Assembly (NCBI RefSeq): GCF_002844275.1
Contig: NZ_NXGX01000009.1
Location: 1-64,000, forward strand
Reading direction: 5' to 3'
DNA length: 64,000 bases
Source: Thalassospira lohafexi
Lineage (GTDB): Bacteria > Pseudomonadota > Alphaproteobacteria > Rhodospirillales > Thalassospiraceae
Below, in pieces: positions 7,229 through 18,206 of the stretch. The notes under the pieces are model-generated. The model saw only the letters and a list, made by a program, of their open reading frames with translations. It did no database searches and was not told the DNA's origin. Numbering within the stretch: position 1 is the stretch's first letter; every line of letters begins with the position of its first letter. A program made the position numbers and the translations under genes.

Positions 7229-9997
7229 TTACGCCTCCTGCTTTTTAAGAAGCAGCATCGAAAGCACGGTCAGAACCGGGAAAAATAGCGCAAGATGCAG
7301 CAGTTCGGGGTACAGCGCGGCAAAGCCAAGCCCCTTGGTGAAGGCGCCGACACTGATCGACATGAAATGCGATGTCGGAATAATGACCGACAAAACCTCT
7401 GGCGCGCCTTCAAGCGATGACACAGGCTGCATCATCCCGGAAAACATCACCGATGGCACCATGGTGATAATTGCTGTGCCAAAAAGGGCGGCGATCTGCG
7501 TGCTGGTGAACGATGAAATCAAAAGCCCTAACCCGGTGGTGGCAAATACAAACAACACAGCCCCCAGCAACAGGGTAAATTCATTGCCCCGGATCGGCAC
7601 GCCAAACCAGAACAGTGCCATCGCGGTCATCAAGACAAAATTGACCATTCCCAACCCGACATAAGGCAATTGCTTGCCCAACAGGAATTCAAGCCGCGAT
7701 ACCGGTGTGACATAAAGATTGGTGATCGATCCCAGTTCCTTTTCACGCACCACCCCGACTGCCATCAAAACCGCAGGGATAAACATCAAAAGAAGCGCAA
7801 TCACCGAGGGCACCATCGAAAAGATGCTTTTGAAGTCCTGATTATAGCGATACCGCGCTTCAATCTGCATCGGCTGGGCCTGATTGGCGTTTCCCACGTC
7901 ACGTTTGCTATGTTCGGTAAGGTATCGATTGTGAATCCCTTCGACATACCCATGGATGGTTTCGGCACGAAACGGCATGGTGCCATCAATGGTCGCGGCA
8001 ATTTCCGGGCTGGCACCGCGGCCGACATCGCGGCCAAATCCCGGTGGAATTTCAATTGCCAACGCAATGTCGCCCGACAGCAACCGTGCCTCAAGATCGT
8101 GATTGCTGATCAGTGGCGGCTGTTCTTCGAAATACCGCGATCCGGCCAGATTTTCGATATAGGTCCGGCTTTCCGGTGTCTGGTCACGGTCAAGCACCGC
8201 ATAGGTCAGGTTTTCAACATCAAACGTAATCCCATAGCCAAATACCGGCATCAGGATAGCGGTCCCGATCAGGGCGAACATTAACCGGATCGGATCGCGC
8301 ACAAGCTCCATCGTTTCACGTAGGGAATAGGCCCACAATCGCCGAAAACTAAACAACGATGCCGTGGCAGGCTGCCAGCCTTCCACGCTTGTTTCATCTG
8401 CCGACAGGGTGGAAAGGGGATCGCTATCCGTATCATCCTCGTCGCCCTCTCCACTGGCTTCTTCCAGATGGCTAATAAAGGCTTCTTCAAGTGTGTCGCA
8501 GCCCCGTTGTTCCGTGATCGCAGCAGGGGTGTCACTGACTAAAACCTTACCGGCATGCATCAAGGAAATGCGATCACACCGTTCGGCTTCATTCATGAAA
8601 TGGGTGGAGATAAAAATCGTCACCCCCTGATCGCGCGAAAGCTCGACCAATAATTCCCAGAACCCGTCGCGCGCCACCGGGTCAACGCCCGATGTCGGTT
8701 CATCCAAAATCAGGATTTCCGGGCTGTGAATGATGGCGACGGCCAATGACAGGCGCTGTCGCACACCAAGCGGAAGCTGTTCGGCCAATTCCGCATGATA
8801 TTGGACCAATCCAAACCGTTCGGATAAGGCATCTATGCGCGGGGTGATGTCTTTGGCGGGTAAGTGAAACAGCCGGGCATGCAGTTCAAGGTTCTGCAAA
8901 ACCGTCAGTTCAGAATATAACGAAAAGGCTTGGCTCATATAACCAACCCGCCGGCGCAACTCGATATCCTGCCCGTCCACCGGTTTGCCAAACAGTTCTG
9001 CCGTGCCCTCGGTTGCGGCCAAAAGCCCGGTCAGCATTTTCATGGTGGTGGTCTTGCCACACCCGTTGGAGCCGAGAAACCCGAAAATCTCGCCTTTTTC
9101 AATGCGAAAGCTGACATTGTCCACGGCGATAAAATTGCCGAACCGCTGGGTCAGGTTTTCCGCAACGATGGCCGGTATATCCCCATGAACCGTGCGCGGC
9201 GGGATTTGTAACGCGTGATGTCCGTGCCGCTGGTCTTTGGGTAACAGTGCAACAAAGGCGGCTTCAAGGGTGTCGGTTTCGGTTTGCGACAACAATGCCT
9301 CGGCGGTCCCGGTTGCAAGGATCTTCCCATCATTCATTGCCACCAAATGATCAAACCGTGCGGCTTCATCCATATAGGCGGTTGCCACCAGAACCGTCAT
9401 CTTGGTTTGCGATGTCTGGATGGTATCAATCAGCTGCCAGAACTGTCGCCGTGATAACGGATCGACCCCTGTTGTCGGCTCATCCAAAATCAGGATTTCC
9501 GGATCATGGATCAACGCACAACACAGGCCGAGCTTCTGTTTCATACCGCCCGAAAGCTTGCTGGCCGGGCGCTCGGTAAACAGCGACAGGCCGGTGGCCT
9601 TGACCAGCCGGGTGATCCGTGCATCGCGTTCGCGTTTGCCCTGCCCAAACAAGCGGCCAAAAAACTCAAGGTTCTCGCGGACCGTCAGATCCATATACAG
9701 GTTCTTGCCAAGCCCCTGCGGCATATAGGCAATTTTGGGCAGCACACTGTTGCGATGCGTGGCTTCCGCCATCGACCCGCCAAGGGTTTCAATCACCCCG
9801 TCCTGTCCTTTCCGCGCGCCTGAAATCAGCGCAAGGGCAGTGGATTTACCCACCCCGTCCGGGCCAATGAATCCGACGGTTTGCCCGGCGGGGATCTCAA
9901 GGCTGATCTGATCAACCGCGCGGACCTTGCCATAGCGATGGCTGACATCGCACAGCCGCACGGCCAGAGGCACCTTGGAACCGGTCGAATGGCTCAT
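7229..9997 (-). CDS. RbbA-type fused ABC transporter: two ATPase domains plus ABC-2 permease
   Basis: This 922-aa protein has two tandem ABC ATPase domains followed by an ABC-2 membrane domain, the architecture of E. coli RbbA (YhiH). Domain 1 carries Walker A GPDGVGKS (45-52) and the signature LSGGMKQ; domain 2 carries Walker A GSNGCGKT and Walker [14 protein letters not shown], but its signature reads LPLGVRQ instead of LSGGxxQ. The C-terminal third (from about residue 570) has one span, a large external domain and about five more spans. It overlaps the HlyD gene by four bases (ATGA). With the adaptor and YhhJ-like permease it probably forms an envelope-spanning drug or lipid exporter; the ribosome-binding role reported for RbbA is not something sequence alone can show here. 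Confidence 0.87.
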   Translation of the reverse strand: MSHSTGSKVPLAVRLCDVSHRYGKVRAVDQISLEIPAGQTVGFIGPDGVGKSTALALISGARKGQDGVIETLGGSMAEATHRNSVLPKIAYMPQGLGKNLYMDLTVRENLEFFGRLFGQGKRERDARITRLVKATGLSLFTERPASKLSGGMKQKLGLCCALIHDPEILILDEPTTGVDPLSRRQFWQLIDTIQTSQTKMTVLVATAYMDEAARFDHLVAMNDGKILATGTAEALLSQTETDTLEAAFVALLPKDQRHGHHALQIPPRTVHGDIPAIVAENLTQRFGNFIAVDNVSFRIEKGEIFGFLGSNGCGKTTTMKMLTGLLAATEGTAELFGKPVDGQDIELRRRVGYMSQAFSLYSELTVLQNLELHARLFHLPAKDITPRIDALSERFGLVQYHAELAEQLPLGVRQRLSLAVAIIHSPEILILDEPTSGVDPVARDGFWELLVELSRDQGVTIFISTHFMNEAERCDRISLMHAGKVLVSDTPAAITEQRGCDTLEEAFISHLEEASGEGDEDDTDSDPLSTLSADETSVEGWQPATASLFSFRRLWAYSLRETMELVRDPIRLMFALIGTAILMPVFGYGITFDVENLTYAVLDRDQTPESRTYIENLAGSRYFEEQPPLISNHDLEARLLSGDIALAIEIPPGFGRDVGRGASPEIAATIDGTMPFRAETIHGYVEGIHNRYLTEHSKRDVGNANQAQPMQIEARYRYNQDFKSIFSMVPSVIALLLMFIPAVLMAVGVVREKELGSITNLYVTPVSRLEFLLGKQLPYVGLGMVNFVLMTAMALFWFGVPIRGNEFTLLLGAVLFVFATTGLGLLISSFTSTQIAALFGTAIITMVPSVMFSGMMQPVSSLEGAPEVLSVIIPTSHFMSISVGAFTKGLGFAALYPELLHLALFFPVLTVLSMLLLKKQEA

Positions 9998-11007
9998 TCC
10001 TGCAGGCTCCGGCGTAAGGCGGCGTCATCGGGCAGGTTTGGCATCAAGTTTTGTGGCCAGTCATTGTGGTCGGCCAACATGATATAGGTTTCGCCGGGCA
10101 GGCCGGTTTTTACCCGTTTGATGTGTTCGGCAAGCAATGCACGGTCAATACGCACCGTGACGCGAAACATCAATTTATCGCGTTCTGATTTTGTTTCGAC
10201 CTCACGCGGGGTGAACTGGGCATCATCGGCGACGAACGATACTCTGGCCGGGATGACAAATTCCGGCGCGGCATCCAGCACAATACGCGCCTCATTGCCG
10301 ACAAAGGCCAATCCGGCCTGACGGGTGGGTAAAAACACATTCATATAAACATCGGTCAGATCAATCATCGTGATGACCGGGCCGCCGCCTGCCAAAACCT
10401 CGCCCGGTTCGGCAAGCCGATACTGAACGCGCCCGTCACGCGGTGCACGCAGGACAGAATCGTCAATCTGAACCTGAATGCGGCGCTGTTCGGCCTCGGC
10501 AGCCTCGACATTGCGTTCGGCACTGGTCAGGCGCGATTGTGATGCGCTCAGCGCCGCACGTGCGACATCCCGGTTGGCCCGGCGCTGATCGACCTGTTCG
10601 CGCGAGATATTGTTGTTTTTGACAAGCTCATTGGCCCGGGTCAGTTGCTGGTTGCTAAACGAAAGCTCGCTTTCGCGTTGAACAATTTCGGCCTTGGCTT
10701 CTGCAATGCCCTGCTTGGCACTGGCGACTTCGGCGGCGGCCTTGGCCTTGCTGGCCATAAGCTCGGCGGTATCCATGTGTGCCAGAACCTGACCGGCAGT
10801 CACACTGTCGCCTTCATCAACCAAAACCGCGTCCACCCGTCCGGCATATTTGGTTGCCACCCGAATTTCCTCAGCCTCAATCCGGCCGTTGCCAGACGCG
10901 ATATACCCCGGAAGCTCGGATTGTTGTGATTGCCAGTACGTGTAACCGCCACCGGCAGCGACAACGATCACGACAAGGACGATCAACACACCACGCAGGC
11001 TTTTCAT
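9994..11007 (-). CDS. HlyD/EmrA-family membrane fusion protein (YhiI-like)
   Basis: This is the periplasmic adaptor of the efflux cassette. An N-terminal signal anchor (about residues 5-22) precedes a biotinyl-lipoyl half ([20 protein letters not shown]), a long alpha-helical hairpin (about 80-185) rich in Ala, Glu, Lys and Arg, and a beta-barrel domain. I use the ATG at 11007, which has GGAGAG just upstream, rather than the ATG 24 bases earlier, which has no ribosome-binding site. It is the first gene of the operon. An outer-membrane partner such as TolC is not encoded nearby. Confidence 0.88.
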   Translation of the reverse strand: MKSLRGVLIVLVVIVVAAGGGYTYWQSQQSELPGYIASGNGRIEAEEIRVATKYAGRVDAVLVDEGDSVTAGQVLAHMDTAELMASKAKAAAEVASAKQGIAEAKAEIVQRESELSFSNQQLTRANELVKNNNISREQVDQRRANRDVARAALSASQSRLTSAERNVEAAEAEQRRIQVQIDDSVLRAPRDGRVQYRLAEPGEVLAGGGPVITMIDLTDVYMNVFLPTRQAGLAFVGNEARIVLDAAPEFVIPARVSFVADDAQFTPREVETKSERDKLMFRVTVRIDRALLAEHIKRVKTGLPGETYIMLADHNDWPQNLMPNLPDDAALRRSLQE

Positions 11008-11220
11008 TCCACTCTCCAAAGACAGGGGCAATGCAACAGTAAAACAACCACTGGTCGCGCAATCTGACCAGAGTTCACTTTACGATGCAACGCAACAATT
11101 TATGGAATGATCCTAGGTGGCGGGTGAAAAGCAATCTTTGATCTTGAACAATCGCGTTGTTAATTCGGCGCAGCGGACATTGGGTGGAACGCAAAAACGA
11201 CGGATCCGGGGCGTGAATGA

Positions 11221-11529
11221 TCACATCGCCAAATCAAACACCATCAGCCCTGAAATTTCACCCTCGGCGGCCTTGACCAGTTCGGCTCCAAGCGCCTGAT
11301 GGGTAGGATGTGCTAAATAGGCATCGCGGGCGGCTTCATGATCAAAATCAATGCAAAACCCGTGGCGGAACCCTTGTTCAAGGTTTTCCGGGCTGACCGA
11401 AACGCCGCCGTCAAAGCCCCGCATTCCGGAAATTTCCCGGCCAAGGTCGGCCAGCGCATCAAACAGGCTGTCGATGACATTCTGGTCAATGCCGGATTTG
11501 AATTTGATCAAGACAATATGACGGATCAT
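11221..11529 (-). CDS. Dabb-domain (stress-responsive A/B barrel) protein
   Basis: A 102-aa dimeric alpha/beta-barrel protein of the Dabb family is predicted: the N-terminal IRHIVLIKFK strand, the central GFDGGVSVSPEN loop and the C-terminal EAARDAYLAHPTH helix are characteristic. The start at 11529 has a good AAGGAA site seven bases upstream; the ORF could extend upstream but without such a signal. Function in bacteria is generally unknown, though relatives bind or isomerise small aromatic or stress-related molecules. It appears to be a single-gene unit. Confidence 0.85.
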   Translation of the reverse strand: MIRHIVLIKFKSGIDQNVIDSLFDALADLGREISGMRGFDGGVSVSPENLEQGFRHGFCIDFDHEAARDAYLAHPTHQALGAELVKAAEGEISGLMVFDLAM

Positions 11530-11735
11530 CGGCGGTTCCTTTGCAAAGCATAACACCCGATGTTTCCTTTAATCGAGCCGTGCTGTCAATGTTGGCTGGC
11601 ACGGTACGTTCCATCGGGCATTTAATCGGGCTTGCAGTTTTCGACCAGTCGTGTTGAATGCATTCAGTGTTCCCGATATCCATGAACACCACGGGCGACA
11701 CCGTGGCCCAACCCGTCCCCGGCAGGAGGCCCCAC

Positions 11736-13323
<1,588 letters not shown>

Positions 13324-13361
13324 TCAATGCAGTCGATCTTATCGGCTGGTGATTTCTGCGT

Positions 13362-13405
13362 AAAATTGATAGTTATGGCATTCTGGTATTGGAAAAATTG
13401 ATAGT
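13362..13405. promoter_or_regulatory. Direct repeats, probable DgdR binding sites in the dgdA-dgdR intergenic region
   Basis: The 12-mer AAAATTGATAGT occurs twice, at 13362-13373 and 13394-13405, 32 bp apart (three helical turns), in the 126-bp divergent promoter region. LysR regulators bind such helically phased sites as tetramers, so this is the likely DgdR target. Confidence 0.6.
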
Positions 13406-13419
13406 CAGAAACGCTAACC

Positions 13420-14295
13420 ATGCAAACGCCCCTTGACCTCAAACTGCTGACCACCTTTGTCCGCGCGGCCCATTCGGGCACGCTCAGTGCGACCGCCATT
13501 CAGGTCGGGCGCACCCAATCGACCGTCACCATGCAAATTCAGCGGTTGGAAGAAACCCTTGGCCAAAGCCTGTTTCACCGAAGCGGCAGTGGCGTGCATC
13601 TGACCGGGCATGGCGAACGGTTTCTGGGCTATGCCGAACGGATTTTAAAACTACAGGACGAAGCCCTTTCGGCCTTTTCCGATCAGGGACTGCGCGGTGC
13701 GATCACTTTTGGCTGCCCCGAAGATTACCTGATCGCCTTTTTCCCGGCCTTGCTCAAAAGCTTCGGGACGATCTACCCCGACATCGAAATCAAGGTCGTC
13801 TCGGCCCCGACACCGGACCTGCACCGATTGCTGCATGCACGCCAGATCGACATGGCACTGGTCTCTGTTGCCGACCCTACCGCAACCGATATCGCGCGGA
13901 CCGAACAACTGGCCTGGGTCGGCAGCAAACCAACGTTGGAGCTCCATGATTTCGGCATGGGCACACATGGCCCAACCACCCCCATCCCGCTCGCCCTTGC
14001 CGCCTCAAACGCGCTTGATCACAAGGCCGCCTGCGATGCCATGGATGCAGCCCACATGCCCTATAAAATATCCTATGCCAGCAACAGCCTTGCGGGCCTG
14101 ATCGCGGTTGCGCGTTCCGGGCTTGCCATCAGTGTCATGATGCAAAAGGCGGTCCCCACCGACCTTTTCATCCTCAAATCCCCGTTGCCGCCCTTGCCCA
14201 AACTGGGCCTTAAAGTCGCGACGGGCGAAGGACCCAAAAGCCCGGCCATCAACGCCTTTGGCGATCACATTGGGAAGTTGCTGCCGTTTTTGTGA
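13420..14295 (+). CDS. dgdR: LysR-type regulator of dgdA
   Basis: This is a LysR-family regulator: an N-terminal winged helix (residues 1-60, LKLLTTFVRAAHSGTLSATA) and a periplasmic-binding-like effector domain from about residue 90 (AITFGCPEDYL). The 291-aa length is normal. Its position divergent from dgdA copies the Burkholderia dgdR arrangement, where the protein represses dgdA until dialkylglycine is present. The name is given from context plus family; the protein itself is a typical LysR with no unique residue I can point to. Confidence 0.8.
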   Translation: MQTPLDLKLLTTFVRAAHSGTLSATAIQVGRTQSTVTMQIQRLEETLGQSLFHRSGSGVHLTGHGERFLGYAERILKLQDEALSAFSDQGLRGAITFGCPEDYLIAFFPALLKSFGTIYPDIEIKVVSAPTPDLHRLLHARQIDMALVSVADPTATDIARTEQLAWVGSKPTLELHDFGMGTHGPTTPIPLALAASNALDHKAACDAMDAAHMPYKISYASNSLAGLIAVARSGLAISVMMQKAVPTDLFILKSPLPPLPKLGLKVATGEGPKSPAINAFGDHIGKLLPFL

Positions 14296-14430
14296 GCAAT
14301 TCTGACCCGTTCTCAGATGTGCATTGACCACCATAAATTGCGGAAATTTCAGATTCCAGTATTTGAGATAGTTGTAATGAATGGTACAAAATAAGAACAA
14401 ACTTAATTTAAACAGAGCTTGTCGTGGGTT

Positions 14431-17400
14431 ATGTTAGAAAAACTTGAAAATTCGCAGGCGCCTCTTGCTCGCTCGAGTAGCAATTCCGGCCAAGATCATT
14501 TTGAATATGTCGATCTTGCTCCCACAGACAAAGCCGACCCTTCTGGAATATATTCCGACGCGCTGTTCGAAGCGACCGAGAACCCAAATGTGTTCAATAT
14601 TGCTCTTACCGGACCGTATGGTTCGGGAAAAAGTAGCATCATAAAAACCTTTCTCAAAAGGTATGAAAACGACAGGTTCTCTAAAGACAAAGTGTTGCAA
14701 ATCTCGTTGGCTGCATTTTTACCGGAAGCGGGACCTGTCGACGGTAAGATGACAGAAAACAAAAGCGATTCCGACAAAGGAAAAGTTAGCAAGCAGGAGA
14801 TAGAGCGAAGCATCTTGCAGCAGATGCTTTATGGTGCGGATGCTCACAGCCTTCCACTATCAAGGTTTAAGAGAATTCGGTCGCCGAGGAAATGGTGGTC
14901 ACAGTTTGTCGCACTGTTTATCGTCCTGGGGCTGTTGGCCTGTTGGTACCTGATTCAGAAGCAAACTTCGATCTTTGATAGTTTGTTTTATCGGTCAATC
15001 AATCAGACTAATTGGTTCAATGTTGGCTGCGTCGCCTTAGGATTTTTGTTTGTCTGGCAAATACTGCATCAGATTTACATCAAGAGTCTTGGCGTCTCGT
15101 TAAAAAGCATCTCGCTCAAGGATATAGAGATAAAGCCAGAGGCCGCCCACGAAGAGTCCATTCTCAATCGCCATCTGGACGAGATCATATATTTCTTCCA
15201 GTCCACGAAGTATGAATTGGTCGTGATTGAAGATTTGGATCGTTTCAATAACCCCGATATTTTTGTGACCTTGCGTGAGATCAACAGTCTGATCAACGCC
15301 AATGCGGGAGTCAAAAGACAGATACGTTTTCTCTATGCGCTTAGGGACAACATGTTTGTGAACACGGATCGAACCAAGTTCTTCGAGTTCATTGTTCCCG
15401 TCATACCGATCATTAACAGCTCCAACTCAATTGACAAAATCATTGAACAAGGCAAGCGCTTGTCTCTGGAGCAGCGTCCGAACCAGCAGTTTGTTAGGGA
15501 AGTTTCGCGCTATCTTAATGACCTGCGGTTGATACAGAATATCTTTAATGAATATACGATCTACCTCAAAAACCTGGATACGGATAAGGAGAACATTCTC
15601 GATCCGAACAAGCTCCTTGCCATTCTGATTTATAAGAACGTGTTGCCAAGTGACTTCGAAGAACTGCACCGGGAAAAAGGGAAGCTTGCCGAGATACTCA
15701 GCAGGCATGATGCGCTGATTGCCAATGCTGAACATGTCTACAGGTCACGGATATTAGAACTTGAGCGGCAGATGAGAGACGCTGAACAGCAAGTGTTCTC
15801 CAATTTGGAAGAACTCCGCAAGATTTACGCGATGACTTTGATAGACAAGATTCCACAAGGCTACGCGTCGCTTGAAATCAATGGAAGCTGGATCGATCCG
15901 ATGCCGTCTCTTTGGAAACAAAAAGGTTTTGACCAGATATTTGAAAAACAACAAGCCAGATACCGCTCACGTCATAACCATTTTCAGTTCTTAGATCTCG
16001 TTGCCTTACAAAATGAGGTCAACGCGGACAAAACCTACCAACAACGAAAACAAGAGGTCGAACACAAATCTGACGAGTTCAGAAATAGTGCTTCGAAGGA
16101 CATCAGGGAACTACGAGCCAAAATTTCGACTCTTCGAATGACAAAATTCAATGAACTTATTCGAACCGACACAGAGGGCACCGAGGAGCTATTTGAGGCC
16201 TTTGGTGAGAGCAGGGAACTTATCAAGTTTTTGGTTTTTGAAGGGTTTTTGGATGACACTTATTATCAATACACGTCTCTTTTCCATTCCGGTCGCCTCT
16301 CACCTAATGACAACAAGTTTCTGATCCAAATCCGGGCTTTCAATAATCCCGAGCCAGATTTTCAAATCGACAATCCGAAGGAAGTCATCGCTGCCATGCG
16401 CGACGATGACTTCGGACAGCATTTTATTCTCAATGTGATTCTTGTTGACTGTATGTTGAGTAACCCAAACGAGTATGATCAGCAGATCACACGGTTATTG
16501 GAATTCATGTCTTCAAATTTTGACGCATGTGAGGCCTTTTTCCCAACCTATTATGAGAGGGGAAAGCGTATTTCGGAGCTGACATCCGCACTGCTCGATA
16601 AATGGCCCGGCTTCGTCTCAGCCGTACTTGATAGCTCAGATAACATCACTCATGTTGCAAGGCTTATTGCCCATCTACCCGAAGAACATCTCAAATCGTT
16701 GCATCAAAAAGATGACCAAATATCGGAGTTCATCTCGACACATTTGTCTGAGGTTCTGGCATTGGGAGTTGATTTCGAGCCTGAGCGTCTCAAGCTGCTT
16801 CCTCTCGAAACACAAGAGTTAAAGACTATCAAGTCATATCCGGCAATAGTTCGGCTACTAGCTGATGAAGGGCTCTATAAAGTTTCCATCCAAAACATCG
16901 AATTTATCTTTCGAGATGTATTTGATTTGCCCTCTGCGGACGAGCTGGAAGTCAAACATTACTCGACCGTATTAAACAGCGGTAGCACGGCCTTGATCAC
17001 CAAGGTTGAAGACGACTTCGAACACTATCTAAAGAGCATTCTTCTCGCGCTTGAAAACAATACCGAAGAGGACGTTTTAACGATCATCAAGGTGCTCAAT
17101 TGCAAGGAGATCGAAGGTGAATATCTTGAAGCTTTCCTCGAAAAACAATCGGCAAAACTACCCTCACTTGATGACGTTCCGCCACGATTTCATAAACCGA
17201 TATTCAAGTTGCAAAAGATTGAAGCATCATGGGACAACTGCCTCGCGTTTGGTGCCAGCGAGACTTTTGATTCAGAAACTCTTTCGGGTTTCCTTCAAAT
17301 AGATGATACCCAAGCCGAGCTTTCTACAGTCATCATTGATGAAGATGAGTCCACGTTACCGTTGTGCCAATTCTTGATCAATAACAACGAATTGGAAGAG

Positions 17401-18066
17401 GGTATATACAGAGATTATGTCCGAACGATTCCTTCGCAGTTCCAGCAGTTTCCAGCCGATATTGATCCGGGAAAATTGCTTATACTCATTGAAGAAGAGA
17501 AAATCACCTTTTCCGAGTCGGCCTTTGCCCATTTGGCGGGGTTCCCCGAGTATCAGGTGTTGTTCACAGCGAAAAATATCGACGCCTACTTTGAGAGCAA
17601 GGATCAAGTCTCGCTTAATGATGACTTCCGTGAGGAGTTGTTGAATTCCGATATTCCTGACAATCAAAAGCTAAAAATCATTAAAGAGATGGACTTGACG
17701 TTGATTACCGACTTGCCGTCCCGCGCCGCTCTCATAGGAAGGCTGTTTCATCGTACTGACGCCGATATCACTCAATTGACAGGAGAGGCTGCTCAAGCTG
17801 CGATCATCAATTCAAAGCCGATCGAAGTACAGGTCTCACTCTTCAATAAATGTCATAAAATTCTATCCAACGATCAAATCAGGCAGACGCTACAACAAAT
17901 GCCAGTACCCTTTCCTGACTTCGAGCCGGGATACAAGCGACCAACGTTAACAAAAACGGAAGCCAATGTTGAGTTGGTGGAATGGCTTGCTAAGCGTAAA
18001 ATCATCTCTTCTTGGAGTGACTCATTCTTCGGTCAGAGAATATACGTTAACAATTATAGACGATGA
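14431..18066 (+). CDS. Large membrane-anchored KAP/YobI-like P-loop NTPase
   Basis: A single protein of about 1211 aa. The N-terminal NTPase carries Walker A GPYGSGKS (about residues 61-68) and Walker B ELVVIEDLDR (about 262-271), with two transmembrane segments between them (about 157-177 and 196-216). That membrane insertion between Walker A and B is a hallmark of KAP-type NTPases; the overall look fits the YobI-like family. The remaining 850 residues are mostly helical with charged coiled-coil stretches (for example near 430-480) and no domain I recognise. I start at the ATG at 14431; a TTG at 14419 is possible and neither has a strong ribosome-binding site. The gene stands alone and is clearly AT-richer than both flanks, pointing to horizontal acquisition. 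Relatives are poorly understood; an anti-phage or membrane-surveillance role is inference. Confidence 0.8.
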   Translation: MLEKLENSQAPLARSSSNSGQDHFEYVDLAPTDKADPSGIYSDALFEATENPNVFNIALTGPYGSGKSSIIKTFLKRYENDRFSKDKVLQISLAAFLPEAGPVDGKMTENKSDSDKGKVSKQEIERSILQQMLYGADAHSLPLSRFKRIRSPRKWWSQFVALFIVLGLLACWYLIQKQTSIFDSLFYRSINQTNWFNVGCVALGFLFVWQILHQIYIKSLGVSLKSISLKDIEIKPEAAHEESILNRHLDEIIYFFQSTKYELVVIEDLDRFNNPDIFVTLREINSLINANAGVKRQIRFLYALRDNMFVNTDRTKFFEFIVPVIPIINSSNSIDKIIEQGKRLSLEQRPNQQFVREVSRYLNDLRLIQNIFNEYTIYLKNLDTDKENILDPNKLLAILIYKNVLPSDFEELHREKGKLAEILSRHDALIANAEHVYRSRILELERQMRDAEQQVFSNLEELRKIYAMTLIDKIPQGYASLEINGSWIDPMPSLWKQKGFDQIFEKQQARYRSRHNHFQFLDLVALQNEVNADKTYQQRKQEVEHKSDEFRNSASKDIRELRAKISTLRMTKFNELIRTDTEGTEELFEAFGESRELIKFLVFEGFLDDTYYQYTSLFHSGRLSPNDNKFLIQIRAFNNPEPDFQIDNPKEVIAAMRDDDFGQHFILNVILVDCMLSNPNEYDQQITRLLEFMSSNFDACEAFFPTYYERGKRISELTSALLDKWPGFVSAVLDSSDNITHVARLIAHLPEEHLKSLHQKDDQISEFISTHLSEVLALGVDFEPERLKLLPLETQELKTIKSYPAIVRLLADEGLYKVSIQNIEFIFRDVFDLPSADELEVKHYSTVLNSGSTALITKVEDDFEHYLKSILLALENNTEEDVLTIIKVLNCKEIEGEYLEAFLEKQSAKLPSLDDVPPRFHKPIFKLQKIEASWDNCLAFGASETFDSETLSGFLQIDDTQAELSTVIIDEDESTLPLCQFLINNNELEEGIYRDYVRTIPSQFQQFPADIDPGKLLILIEEEKITFSESAFAHLAGFPEYQVLFTAKNIDAYFESKDQVSLNDDFREELLNSDIPDNQKLKIIKEMDLTLITDLPSRAALIGRLFHRTDADITQLTGEAAQAAIINSKPIEVQVSLFNKCHKILSNDQIRQTLQQMPVPFPDFEPGYKRPTLTKTEANVELVEWLAKRKIISSWSDSFFGQRIYVNNYRR

Positions 18067-18206
18067 ACAATTGTGGTTCTTGAGCACAGCAAAATTCTGT
18101 TTTGCATCGGGTGTTGAGGTATCGGCGCTTGATTTGTCAGATATCAAAACGGTCGGTGCAGTTTGCTCCGGTCGTCATTGTTGTGACTGGATGGTGATGT
18201 GCTGGA

